Of a DNA stretch of 64,000 nt, positions 1 through 8,607 are shown piece by piece. Every line of letters starts with the position of its first letter. Positions within the stretch are counted from its first letter, which is position 1. Source of the DNA: Pseudomonas sp. AOB-7. GTDB taxonomy: Bacteria; Pseudomonadota; Gammaproteobacteria; Pseudomonadales; Pseudomonadaceae. The DNA lies in contig NZ_RFFK01000014.1 of assembly GCF_003696305.1 (NCBI RefSeq), positions 17,232 through 81,231 on the forward strand. The letters are read 5' to 3'. A program made the translations under genes and the position numbers. The notes beneath the pieces are model-generated. The model did no database searches. It saw nothing but the letters and a program-made list of their open reading frames with translations, and was not told the DNA's origin.

Positions 1-444
1 TTTATACAACCAGTCTTTATCTACTCCCACGTCGTCAAATACGATTGCTTCTGTCTGGGCCGTCCGCTTGAGCGGACTGTTGTAAATGTCGGTTTTACCG
101 AGGCCAAGCTGGGCGAAACTGTCGGCTAGAACATTTCCAACCGCCACAGACCTAGAGGTGACACCTTCCGTACCCTCCAGACAGGGATAGCTTTCCTTGT
201 CGCACCTCTCAAGGTGTCGGAGCAAAACAATCACATTGCCATTTTCCCATTGGGTTAACAGGTCGGGCAACTTGCCCCTTCCCTCCGCTGAGAGATCTAC
301 TATTTCAGGCGGATGAAATATAAGCGCACCAGCTGCAACCGCAAGAGAAACTCCGACCGACCAGATCAGTGCCCGTTTGCGCTGACTGGCATTGAAGTCG
401 TGTAACCATTGCCTGGACAGGCTTAGCAATGAAACCTGAAACAT
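1..444 (-). CDS. Histidine phosphatase family protein, Ais-like (3' end cut by window edge)
   Basis: The frame opens at an ATG (442-444 on the minus strand) behind an AGAGGTG ribosome site, and 148 codons are visible before the left edge. Residues about 24-42 are one hydrophobic stretch, a likely signal anchor. The segment VIVLLRHLERCDKES carries the Arg-His pair of the histidine phosphatase (phosphoglycerate-mutase-like) fold. It resembles the LVRHxERCD form of Ais/PmrG proteins, which remove phosphate from LPS core heptose. The later NSPLKRTAQTEAI block is the second family signature. An LPS role is inference from that likeness. The base composition is visibly lower in GC than the tra genes, which fits element cargo. 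Confidence 0.7.
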   Translation of the reverse strand, partial: MFQVSLLSLSRQWLHDFNASQRKRALIWSVGVSLAVAAGALIFHPPEIVDLSAEGRGKLPDLLTQWENGNVIVLLRHLERCDKESYPCLEGTEGVTSRSVAVGNVLADSFAQLGLGKTDIYNSPLKRTAQTEAIVFDDVGVDKDWLYK

Positions 445-511
445 GACACCTCTTCATGTAAATCGTGTGCAGTGAGAGGCGCATCCTGCGACAATGAGCC
501 CACAGAGCCCA

Positions 512-526
512 TAGGAATGGTCTGAA
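512..526 (+). repeat. 15-bp direct repeat, copy 1
   Basis: The sequence TAGGAATGGTCTGAA occurs here and again, identically, 275 bp downstream at 787-801 in the AT-rich non-coding stretch. Its meaning is unknown; it could be a leftover of an insertion, a duplication or a binding site. Confidence 0.5.
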
Positions 527-786
527 AACGTTACCCCTATAAACTATGAGCCAATAACCATACTGATTACAGACCTCAATTTCCAAAAAATTAGGCCTTA
601 TCAGAGCGCCCTGACATGTAATTAGTTACGACAAAAATTTTAAAAATACTATCGAAGACTTGCTACGCATAATTAATCACACTGATCCGAGCCGGCTTTC
701 CATTACTCCATAGGTGACGCAGTCGCCTGTTCCCATATTCCACCGGGGCTATCACGAACCACAGCATGTAATTAATCACTGGAAAC

Positions 787-801
787 TAGGAATGGTCTGA
801 A
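787..801 (+). repeat. 15-bp direct repeat, copy 2
   Basis: This is an identical copy of TAGGAATGGTCTGAA at 512-526, in the same orientation. It lies next to one of the TAATTAATCAC-type motifs (765-779). Confidence 0.5.
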
Positions 802-1208
802 GTAGCCCTGCATTTTCGGTCGACTTCAGGCCCGCCGTTTTTTTTGAAAGCGGAGAGTTGATCAGAAACGATCAAAACACCCGCTTATTTCTGTGCTTGT
901 AGCCACCGCGAGCACCTCAGGGCGATCATTTCCCCGCATTGAAAACGTACCTTTCCTGCATTCGTTAGCAAATATCGGCGCGCCATCCACAGGTGTGAGA
1001 TTGAGGATCGCCAATTAGCGTTGCATTCATTCGTCAGGTCGTATCTGTCCCCCTGACCGCCTCTCCTCCACCCTGCAATTGGATATGCCGTCCCCTCGAC
1101 GATAATCCTCCACGAAACGGTCTTTGACCCTTCCTCCCCCAGTACCGAACCTCTCGCCCGCGGCACATCTGCGTGCCGTGCGTTTTGCCAGGGAGGTTGG
1201 GTTCAGGG

Positions 1209-3197
1209 ATGCAAGCGACTACGTTGCTGTACGGCCAGGTGCTGGTGGTATTGGCCATTACCCTGTCCGGGGTGTGGAGTGCCACGCAGTGGACGGCTGC
1301 CGCGCTCGGCTACCAGGTGCGCCTGGGGGCACCTTGGTTCGAACTGCTGGGCACGCCGGTGTATCATCCCTGGCGTCTGTTCGAGTGGTGGTTCGTCTTC
1401 GATGCCTATGCGCCGGACGTCTTCAACGTCGGCGGCAGCATCGCCGCCTGCAGCAGTCTGCTGGCATTGGTGGTGGCCATCGGCATGGCGATCTGGCGGG
1501 CGCGCCAGGCACGCCGCGTCACCACCTACGGCTCGGCGCGTTGGGCCGATGCGGATGAGGTGCACAAGGCCGGCCTGACCCAGCCCGCGGGTGTGTTCCT
1601 CGGCCAGCTCGACGACCAATACCTGCGTCACGAAGGCCCCGAACATGTGTTGACCTTCGCACCGACGCGTTCGGGCAAGGGCGTCGGCCTGGTGGTGCCC
1701 ACCCTGCTCTCCTGGCCGGCCTCGGCGGTCATCCACGACATCAAAGGCGAGAACTGGAGCCTGACTGCGGGCTGGCGATCGCGCTTTTCCCACTGCCTGC
1801 TGTTCAACCCCACCGACCTGGCATCGGCAGCCTACAACCCGCTGCTGGAAGTGCGTCGCGGCGCCCATGAGGTGCGCGACGTGCAGAACATCGCCGACAT
1901 CCTGGTCGACCCAGAAGGCGCGCTGGAGCGGCGCAACCACTGGGAGAAGACCAGCCATGCGCTGCTGGTCGGCGCCATCCTTCACGTGCTCTACGCCGGC
2001 CAGGACAAGACCCTGCGCGGCGTCGCCAACTTCCTTTCCGATCCGGCCTGCACCTTCGAGCTGACCCTGCATCGGATGATGACCACGCCGCACCTGGGCG
2101 ATGCACCGCATCCAGTGGTGGCCTCGGCCGCGCGGGAAGTGCTCAACAAGAGCGACAACGAGCGCTCGGGCGTACTGTCCACTGCGATGTCGTTCCTCGG
2201 CCTGTACCGCGACCCGACAGTGGCCGAGGTCACCTCACGTTGCGACTGGCGCATCGCCGACCTGATCTCGGCCGAGCATCCGGTTTCGCTGTACCTGGTC
2301 GTGCCGCCCTCGGATATCAGCCGCACCAAGCCGCTGATCCGCCTGATCCTCAACCAAGTCGGCCGGCGCCTGACCGAGTCGCTCGACGGCTCTGACGGCA
2401 TCGAGCGTCGGCACAAGCTGCTGCTGATGCTCGATGAGTTTCCAGCGCTAGGGCGGCTGGATTTCTTCGAGACAGCGCTGGCCTTCATGGCCGGCTATGG
2501 GCTGCGCGCCTTCCTCATCTCGCAGTCGCTGAACCAGATCGACAAGGCCTACGGCCAGAACCACTCGATCCTCGATAACTGCCACGTGCGGGTGACCTTC
2601 GCCACCAACGACGAACGCACCGCCAAGCGCATCTCCGAGACCCTCGGCACCGCCACCGAACTGCGCGCGCAGCGCAACTACGCCGGCCACCGCCTGGCGC
2701 CCTGGCTGGGCCATTTGATGGTGTCGCGCCAGGAAACCGCACGCCCGCTGCTGACCCCAGGTGAGGTGATGCAGCTGCCCAGCGACGAGGCCGTAGTGAT
2801 GCTCTCCGGCCTGGCGCCAATCCGCGCGAAGAAGCTGCGCTATTTCACCGATGCCAACTTCCAGAGCCGGGTGCTGCCCGCGCCGCGTTTGCAGCCGGGC
2901 CGCTACGTCGACGCACCGGCGCCACGCGCAGACGACTGGAGCGGCATGGCCGTGCCTATGGTCGTCGACGCTTCACCGGCCGGGCTGACCGACGACGAGA
3001 CCGTCGAGGACGGCGGCCCGCGCCGTCAGCCCGAACTGGCGGAACTCGCCCAGTTGCCGGATCACGACGAGCTGGCCAGCGACCTGCTGCTCGACGAGGA
3101 CGACGTTCTCGCCGCCTTCCCCACCCAGCCGGATCCACGCCTGCAGCGCGTGGCACGGCTGGCCGCCCTCGACCCTGACGATGGAATAGCCCTATGA
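1209..3197 (+). CDS. traG: Type IV coupling protein TraG/VirD4
   Basis: This 662-residue inner-membrane ATPase should link the relaxosome to the mating channel. It has two N-terminal membrane segments (about 8-24 and 75-93), a Walker A motif APTRSGKGVG at 151-160 and a Walker B region LLLMLDEFPAL near 404-414, followed by the TraG signature region with ISQSLNQIDKAYG. I chose the ATG at 1209, 12 bases after GGGAGG, rather than an in-frame ATG 36 bases upstream, because the first membrane helix then starts normally. The acidic C-terminal tail is typical of the Tn4371-like TraG group. It overlaps the next gene by four bases and opens the tra/trb operon. Confidence 0.95.
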   Translation: MQATTLLYGQVLVVLAITLSGVWSATQWTAAALGYQVRLGAPWFELLGTPVYHPWRLFEWWFVFDAYAPDVFNVGGSIAACSSLLALVVAIGMAIWRARQARRVTTYGSARWADADEVHKAGLTQPAGVFLGQLDDQYLRHEGPEHVLTFAPTRSGKGVGLVVPTLLSWPASAVIHDIKGENWSLTAGWRSRFSHCLLFNPTDLASAAYNPLLEVRRGAHEVRDVQNIADILVDPEGALERRNHWEKTSHALLVGAILHVLYAGQDKTLRGVANFLSDPACTFELTLHRMMTTPHLGDAPHPVVASAAREVLNKSDNERSGVLSTAMSFLGLYRDPTVAEVTSRCDWRIADLISAEHPVSLYLVVPPSDISRTKPLIRLILNQVGRRLTESLDGSDGIERRHKLLLMLDEFPALGRLDFFETALAFMAGYGLRAFLISQSLNQIDKAYGQNHSILDNCHVRVTFATNDERTAKRISETLGTATELRAQRNYAGHRLAPWLGHLMVSRQETARPLLTPGEVMQLPSDEAVVMLSGLAPIRAKKLRYFTDANFQSRVLPAPRLQPGRYVDAPAPRADDWSGMAVPMVVDASPAGLTDDETVEDGGPRRQPELAELAQLPDHDELASDLLLDEDDVLAAFPTQPDPRLQRVARLAALDPDDGIAL

Positions 3198-3628
3198 GCC
3201 GAGCCCGCCTCAACCTGTTTATCCAACCCGAGCACGCCAAGCGCCTGAACGAACTGGCGATCACCAAGGGCGTGTCTAAGTCCTCGATCATCGCCGCGGC
3301 GCTGGCCTCCTGGCTGTCGCCCGAGTCAGGTGAGCAGCGCGAGATGGCCATGGCCAAGCGCCTGGATCGCCTGTCACGTCAGTTCGAGCGCCTGGAGCGC
3401 GACCAGCACATCCTGATCGAGACTGTGGCGCTGTATGTGCGCTACTACCTCACGGTCAGCACGCCTGTACCCGAGGCACATCAGGACGCAGCACGCGCGC
3501 AGGGCAAGCTGCGCTTTAGCCAGTTCGTCGATCAACTGGGGCGCCACCTAAAGCGCGGACGCAGCCTGGTCAGAGATGTGCACGAAGAGGTTCAAGCAGA
3601 AGCTCAGGTCTCGGGAGAGCTTCCATGA
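3194..3628 (+). CDS. CopG-family ribbon-helix-helix protein of the trb operon
   Basis: This 144-residue protein starts in an ATGA overlap with traG. Its N-terminus (RLNLFIQPEHAKRLNELA, then SKSSIIAAALASWL) is a ribbon-helix-helix DNA-binding fold of the CopG type. The C-terminal half is helical and charged, with a likely coiled coil around 55-90. Genes of this kind stand between traG and trbB in many Trb-type elements and are thought to regulate transfer or accompany the coupling protein; a role here is inferred from position only. It overlaps trbB by four bases. Confidence 0.85.
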   Translation: MSRARLNLFIQPEHAKRLNELAITKGVSKSSIIAAALASWLSPESGEQREMAMAKRLDRLSRQFERLERDQHILIETVALYVRYYLTVSTPVPEAHQDAARAQGKLRFSQFVDQLGRHLKRGRSLVRDVHEEVQAEAQVSGELP

Positions 3629-4632
3629 CTGCCGCCTCCTCCCCAATGCTGAGCGCTGCGGCAACGTCCCTGAATCGGCGCACCCGCATGTTGCGCACGG
3701 CGATGAGCCCGCTGATCGCGGCGGCCCTGGATGATCCGGACGTGGTTGAGGTGATGCTCAACCCCGACGGTCTGCTCTGGCTGGATCGCCTGTCAGTTGG
3801 CCGCGCCCGGTTGGGCACGCTAGCGGCTGGCGACGGTGAACGGATCATCCGCCTGGTGGCCGCGCATGTCGGCCAGGAGGTACATCGCAACAAGCCGCTA
3901 CTGAGCGCCGAGCTGCCAGAGACTGGCGAGCGCTTCGAGGGTGTACTGCCGCCAGTGGTGGCCGGGCCGACCTTCGCTCTGCGCAAACGCGCCGCCGGCG
4001 TCATCCCGCTGCAGCAGTACGTGGCCGACGGCATCCTCAGTGCCGCCCAGGCCGAGTACCTGCGCGTGGCCGTGCGTGAGCGGCAGAACATCCTGGTGGC
4101 CGGCGGCACCAGCAGCGGCAAGACCACCCTGGCCAATGCACTGCTGGCCGAGGTGGCCGGCAGCGGCGACCGCGTACTGGTGCTGGAGGACACGGTCGAA
4201 TTGCAATGTCCGGCCCTCGACCACGTCGCTCTGCGCACCAAGCCCGGCGTGGTCTCCATGGCTGATCTGGTGCGCAGCACGCTGCGTCTGCGCCCCGACC
4301 GCGTGGTGGTCGGCGAGGTGCGCGGCGGTGAGGCACTGGATCTGATCAAGGCCTGGGGCACCGGCCATCCAGGCGGTATCGCCACCCTTCATGCCGGCTC
4401 TGCACAGGGCGCGCTGCTGCGCCTGGAGCAACTGATTCTGGAAGTCGCCCTGACCGCGCCGCGGGCGCTGATCGCCGAGGCGGTCAACCTGGTGGTGTTT
4501 CTCGCCGGGCGTGGCCGCGCCCGCCATGTCCAGCAGATCGCCCGCGTGATCGGCCATGACGAGCGCGGCTACCAGCTCAGCTCCATCGACTCCCTCCTTC
4601 GCTCCACCTCTGCCTCAGGAACTCAGCCATGA
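3625..4632 (+). CDS. trbB: Conjugal transfer ATPase TrbB (VirB11-type)
   Basis: This is a 335-residue secretion ATPase expected to form a hexamer at the cytoplasmic face of the channel. The Walker A motif GGTSSGKTTL lies near residues 159-168, followed by an Asp box (LVLEDTVELQCP), the Walker B/VirB11 signature (VVVGEVRGGEALDLIKAW) and the His box (GGIATLHAGS). It starts in a four-base overlap with the CopG gene and overlaps trbC by four bases, so the operon is translationally linked. No key residue is missing. Confidence 0.95.
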   Translation: MTAASSPMLSAAATSLNRRTRMLRTAMSPLIAAALDDPDVVEVMLNPDGLLWLDRLSVGRARLGTLAAGDGERIIRLVAAHVGQEVHRNKPLLSAELPETGERFEGVLPPVVAGPTFALRKRAAGVIPLQQYVADGILSAAQAEYLRVAVRERQNILVAGGTSSGKTTLANALLAEVAGSGDRVLVLEDTVELQCPALDHVALRTKPGVVSMADLVRSTLRLRPDRVVVGEVRGGEALDLIKAWGTGHPGGIATLHAGSAQGALLRLEQLILEVALTAPRALIAEAVNLVVFLAGRGRARHVQQIARVIGHDERGYQLSSIDSLLRSTSASGTQP

Positions 4633-4970
4633 CTGTGCTTCAGCTTTCCGCTGCTTATCGTCGCCACATCGTCGGTGCCTTGATGCTCGGCGCCTTCTGC
4701 CTGGGCGCTTCCCTGCCCGTGCTCGCCGCTGGCTCCGGCATGCCTTGGGAGGGACCGCTGCAAGCAGTCCTCGAATCCGTACAGGGCCCGGTGGCGCGCA
4801 TCATCGCGGTGATCATCATCATTTCAACCGGCCTGACGCTGGCCTTCGGCGACACCAGCGGCGGCTTCCGCAAGCTGATCCAGATCGTCTTCGGCCTGTC
4901 CATCGCCTTCGCCGCGTCGTCGTTCTTTCTCAGCTTCTTCAACTTCGCCGGCGGGGCGGTGGTCGCATGA
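4629..4970 (+). CDS. trbC: Conjugal transfer pilin TrbC (VirB2-type)
   Basis: This 113-residue prepilin has a long signal sequence (about 1-36, ending ...SLPVLAAG) and two hydrophobic helices (about 58-78 and 90-112), the classic VirB2/TrbC plan. Related pilins are cyclised or processed to build the conjugative pilus. It overlaps trbB and trbD by four bases each. Length and topology match the family. Confidence 0.9.
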   Translation: MTVLQLSAAYRRHIVGALMLGAFCLGASLPVLAAGSGMPWEGPLQAVLESVQGPVARIIAVIIIISTGLTLAFGDTSGGFRKLIQIVFGLSIAFAASSFFLSFFNFAGGAVVA

Positions 4971-5239
4971 CGGGCGAACGTGAACTCATCCTCGGCTTCG
5001 AGGTGCCACTGCACCGATCGCTGGCCGAGCCGATCCTGCTCGGCGGTGCGCCACGCAACGTGGCGATCCTCAACGGCACCCTGGCGGCCGTCGTCGGCCT
5101 GGGCCTGCAGCTGTGGCTGCCAGGCTTGGCGCTCTGGCTGGTCGGCCACTCGCTGGCGGTGTGGGGCGCCCGGCTGGACCCGCAGTTCCTGCAGGTGTTC
5201 GCCCGGCATATCAAGCAGCCCCCGCTGCTGGATGTGTGA
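4967..5239 (+). CDS. trbD: Conjugal transfer protein TrbD (VirB3-type)
   Basis: This 90-residue protein starts at the ATG of an ATGA overlap with trbC. Its N-terminus (EVPLHRSLAEPILLGGAPR) is the conserved TrbD/VirB3 opening, followed by two close membrane segments (about 34-52 and 55-70). VirB3 homologues sit in the inner membrane and work with the VirB4 ATPase, here TrbE, which follows 11 bases downstream. An open frame begins far upstream, but the overlap start gives the family length. Confidence 0.9.
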   Translation: MTGERELILGFEVPLHRSLAEPILLGGAPRNVAILNGTLAAVVGLGLQLWLPGLALWLVGHSLAVWGARLDPQFLQVFARHIKQPPLLDV

Positions 5240-5250
5240 GGAGCGCCGCC

Positions 5251-7679
5251 ATGCTGAACCTCACCGAATACCAGCGCCGCCCCGCCCAGCTCGCCGACTG
5301 GCTACCCTGGGCCGGCCTGGTCGCCCCCGGCGTGGTGTTGAACAAGGACGGTTCGCTCCAGCGCAGCTTGCGCTTTCGCGGGCCGGATTTGGACAGCGCC
5401 ACCCAGGGCGAGCTGGTAGCCACCTCGGCGCGCCTGAACAACGCCCTGCGTCGCCTCGGCTCGGGCTGGGCGCTGTTTATCGAGGCCGAGCGTCTGGCGG
5501 CGGCGGATTACCCCGATAGTGACTTTCCCGAGCCACTGTCCTGGCTGGTGGACGAGGAGCGCCGCGCGGCCTTCGAGGCTCAGGGTAGCCACTTCGAGAG
5601 TACCTACCACCTGACGCTGCTCTACCTGCCGCCGGAGGAGTCGCGCTCGCGCGCCGCCGGCCTGCTCTACGAGCATCGGACGCAGCGTGGCGTCGACTGG
5701 CGCGAACGGCTGGCCGCCTTCGTCGCCGAGACGGATCGCTTCTTCGATCTGCTGGACGGGGTGATGCCGGAGCTCGCCTGGCTCGACGACAGCCAGACGC
5801 TGACCTACCTACACGCCACGGTATCGACCCACCGCCAGCGGCTGGCGGTGCCCGCAGTGCCCTTCCACCTCGATGCCCTGGTGGCCGACAGCCCCCTGAC
5901 TACTGGCCTGGCGCCGCGTTTGGGTGAGCAGCATCTGCGCGTGCTGTCGGTACGTGGCTTCCCCACCTCGACCTGGCCCGGCGTGCTGGACGACCTCAAC
6001 CGTCTGGGCTTCGCCTATCGCTGGTCGACCCGTTTTATCTGCCTGGACAAGGACGAGGCCGAGAAGGAACTGGTGCGCCTGCGCCGGCAGTGGTTCGCCA
6101 AACGCAAGGGCGTCCTGGCGCTGCTGCGCGAAGCGATCTTCCAGCAGGAAAGCCCACTGCTCGACAGCGACGCTGCGAACAAGGCCAGCGACGCCGACGC
6201 GGCGCTGCAGGAGCTTGGCGCCGACCAGGTCGCCTTCGGCTATGTGACGGCCACCGTGACGGTGAGCGATGCCGACGCCCAGGTCGCCGACGAAAAGCTG
6301 CGCCGGATCGAGCGGGTGATCCAGGGTCGTGGCTTCGTCACCATTGCCGAGGGCCTCAACGCGGTGGAGGCCTGGCTGTCGTCGATCCCCGGCAACGTCT
6401 ACGCCAATGTCCGCCAGCCGTTGATCTCCACGCTCAACCTGGCGCACCTGATGCCGGTCTCGGCAGTCTGGGCCGGCCCCGCGCGGAACGAACATCTGGA
6501 CGGCCCGCCACTGGTGATCACCCGCACCGATGGCGCCACGCCGTTTCGCCTGGTCACCCACGTTGGCGATGTCGGCCACACCCTGGTGGCCGGCCCCACT
6601 GGCATGGGCAAGTCGGTGTTGCTGGCGACCCTGGCCCTGCAGTTCCGGCGCTACCCGGGTTCGCACCTGTTTCTGTTCGATATGGGTCGCTCGCTGCGTG
6701 CAACGGTGCTGGGCCTGGGTGGCGAGCACTACGACCTCGGCGGCGACGGCGACCTGGCCTTCCAGCCCCTGGCGCGCATCGACCAGCCCGGCTACCGCGC
6801 CTGGGCGGCGGAATGGCTGGAGGCGCGCCTGCTGCAGGAAGGCGTGGCCGTCGGACCCGAGCAGAAGGCCGCGCTGTGGACGGCGCTGGACAGCCTGGCC
6901 GGCGCACCCGAGGCGCAGCGCACGCTGACCGGTTTGTCCGTGCTACTGCAGGACAACGCCCTGCGCCAGGCGCTTCAGCCCTACGTGCTGGGCGGCGCCC
7001 ATGGCCCGTTGCTGGATGCCGATCAGGATCGGCTGGGCTGGCCGACGTGCAGTGCTTCGAGATGGAGGAGCTGATGCACAGCAAGGCGGCGGTGGCCGCA
7101 GTGCTGAGCTACCTGTTCGCCCGTTTCGAGGAGCGCTTCGACGGCGCGCCGACCCTGCTGATCCTCGACGAGGCCTGGCTGTTTCTCGACGATCCGCTGT
7201 TCGCTGCACGTATCCGCCAATGGCTCAAGACCCTGCGCAAGAAGAACGTCAGCGTCATCTTCGCCACCCAGTCGCTGGCCGACATCAAGGACTCCAGCAT
7301 CGCTGCGGCGATTATCGAAAGCTGCGCCAGCCGCATCTTCCTGCCAAACCCACAGGCGGGCGAGCCGCAGATCCGTGGCATCTACCAGGGCTTCGGCCTC
7401 AACGAACGGCAGATCGAGATCATCGCCCAGGCCACGCCCAAGCGTGATTACTACTACCAGTCGCGCCTGGGCAACCGCCTGTTCGATCTCGGCCTGGGGC
7501 CGGTGGCGCTGGCCTTCGCCGCCTCGGCCAGCCCGGCCGAGCAGCGCGAGATCGACCGCATGCTGCAGGCGTCCGGCGCTGCCGACTTCGCCCCTGCCTG
7601 GTTGCGTCACCGTGGCCTGGACTGGGCCGCCGACCTGCTCACCACTTATCCCTCGCCACGCAAGGAGTGCCTGCCATGA
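5251..7679 (+). pseudogene. trbE: Conjugal transfer ATPase TrbE (VirB4-type), frameshifted
   Basis: The frame starts at ATG 5251, just after a GGAG site, and encodes a CagE/TrbE/VirB4 protein with Walker A GPTGMGKSVL near residue 450. Around 7036-7041 it leaves frame and stops at 7074. The neighbouring frame at once continues as ADVQCFEMEELMHSK, through Walker B (LLILDEAWLFL), to the family C-terminus at 7679. Restoring one base, for example GGCTGG to GGCCTGG, gives 809 residues, the family length. The shift separates Walker A from Walker B, so a truncated product should be inactive. Either this is a real mutation that disables mating-pair formation or a sequencing error. Confidence 0.88.
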
Positions 7680-8410
7680 GATCCCCTGTCCACCATTTCC
7701 CCTGCACCACGCTGCTGGTGCTTGGCCTGCTGGCCGTGCAGCCAGCCAGCGCCCTGACGGTGATCGATCCGACCAACCTGGCGCAGAACACCCTGACCGC
7801 GGTGCGAACCCTGGAGATGGTCAACAACCAGGTCCGCCAGCTGCAGAACGAAACCCAGATGCTGTTGAACCAGGGCCGTCACCTGGCGCGTCTGGACTAC
7901 AACGTGGTCAACCGCCTGCGCGTGAGCCTGGCCACTACCGAACGACTGCTGGCCGAGGCGCGGGGACTGGCCTACGAGGTGCAGCGACTGGATCAGGAGT
8001 TCGCCCGCCTCTATCCGGCCGAGTACACCGGCGACGTCAGCAGCCAGCGCCTGGCCGAGGAAGCCCGAGAGCGCTGGCAACAGGGGCTCGACGGGCTGCA
8101 CACCGCCCTGCGCGTGCAGGCGCAGGTGACGCAGAACCTGGCCGAGGACGAGCACGCGTTGGCCGAGCTGGTGCAGCAGAGCCAGTCCGCGGGTGGGGCC
8201 TTGCAAACCGCCCAGGCCACCAACCAGTTGCTGGCCCTGCAGGCCAAGCAGTCGATCCAGGCGCAGCAGCTGCAGATCACCCAGAACCGCGCCATCGCCC
8301 TGGAGCTGGCCCGCCAGGCTGCCGCGGCCGAGGAGGCGCGCGAACGGCGGCGGCGCTTTATGGGCAGCGGCACGCCCTACACCCCCTACCCCGTGCAGTT
8401 CTATCGGTAG
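7676..8410 (+). CDS. trbJ: Conjugal transfer protein TrbJ (VirB5-type)
   Basis: This is a 244-residue periplasmic protein with a cleavable signal peptide (hydrophobic core LLVLGLLAVQPASA, cut near residue 24). The rest is long amphipathic helix rich in Gln, Glu and Arg, with strong coiled-coil character (about 35-90 and 120-220), as in TrbJ/VirB5 pilus-tip proteins. I chose the ATG that overlaps the trbE stop (ATGA) rather than one nine bases upstream. The small lipoprotein gene follows 11 bases later. Confidence 0.9.
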   Translation: MRSPVHHFPCTTLLVLGLLAVQPASALTVIDPTNLAQNTLTAVRTLEMVNNQVRQLQNETQMLLNQGRHLARLDYNVVNRLRVSLATTERLLAEARGLAYEVQRLDQEFARLYPAEYTGDVSSQRLAEEARERWQQGLDGLHTALRVQAQVTQNLAEDEHALAELVQQSQSAGGALQTAQATNQLLALQAKQSIQAQQLQITQNRAIALELARQAAAAEEARERRRRFMGSGTPYTPYPVQFYR

Positions 8411-8421
8411 GGAGGCCCCAC

Positions 8422-8607
8422 ATGAAAATCCTGGTACTGCTGCCGCTGCTCGCGCTGGCCGCTTGTGGGCAGGGCGACGATGGCGTCGTGGCACGGCAAG
8501 ACGATTCGACTGAGCGCTTCTACTCCGGCTGCGCCGGGCCCGGCGAGTTTCTCCGGCCTACCGACTTGCCCGCGATCCCCCCGAGCTTCGACGAGGACGT
8601 GCAATGA
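8422..8607 (+). CDS. Small TrbK-like lipoprotein, possible entry-exclusion factor
   Basis: This 61-residue protein begins with a short hydrophobic stretch and a clear lipobox (LLALAAC, Cys 15). It should be cut there and anchored to a membrane by lipid. A second cysteine lies at about 36 in a YSGCAGPGEF segment. A small lipoprotein between trbJ and trbL is the usual place of trbK, which prevents entry of a second copy of the element into the cell. A GGAGG ribosome site precedes the ATG, and the stop overlaps trbL. The exclusion role is inferred from position and lipobox. Confidence 0.75.
   Translation: MKILVLLPLLALAACGQGDDGVVARQDDSTERFYSGCAGPGEFLRPTDLPAIPPSFDEDVQ

Larger units (their letters stand above)
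445..1208. other. Long AT-rich non-coding stretch upstream of traG
   Basis: No convincing gene was found in about 760 bases. Short open frames on both strands have no recognisable protein features or ribosome sites. The stretch from 600 to 800 is AT-rich and holds related short motifs: catgtaattagttac at 615, cataattaatcac at 668 and catgtaattaatcac at 765. From about 1050 on, GC rises to the level of the tra genes. The traG promoter is probably in this later part. The relaxase and processing genes usually near traG are not here. Confidence 0.6.

Noticed and set aside
885..1166. A 93-codon minus-strand frame before traG
   Set aside because: No ribosome site, no hydrophobic or domain pattern, and atypical composition; probably chance.
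7030..7055. Programmed frameshifting in trbE
   Set aside because: No slippery heptamer or downstream pseudoknot pattern is evident at the site, and TrbE homologues are normally made from one frame.
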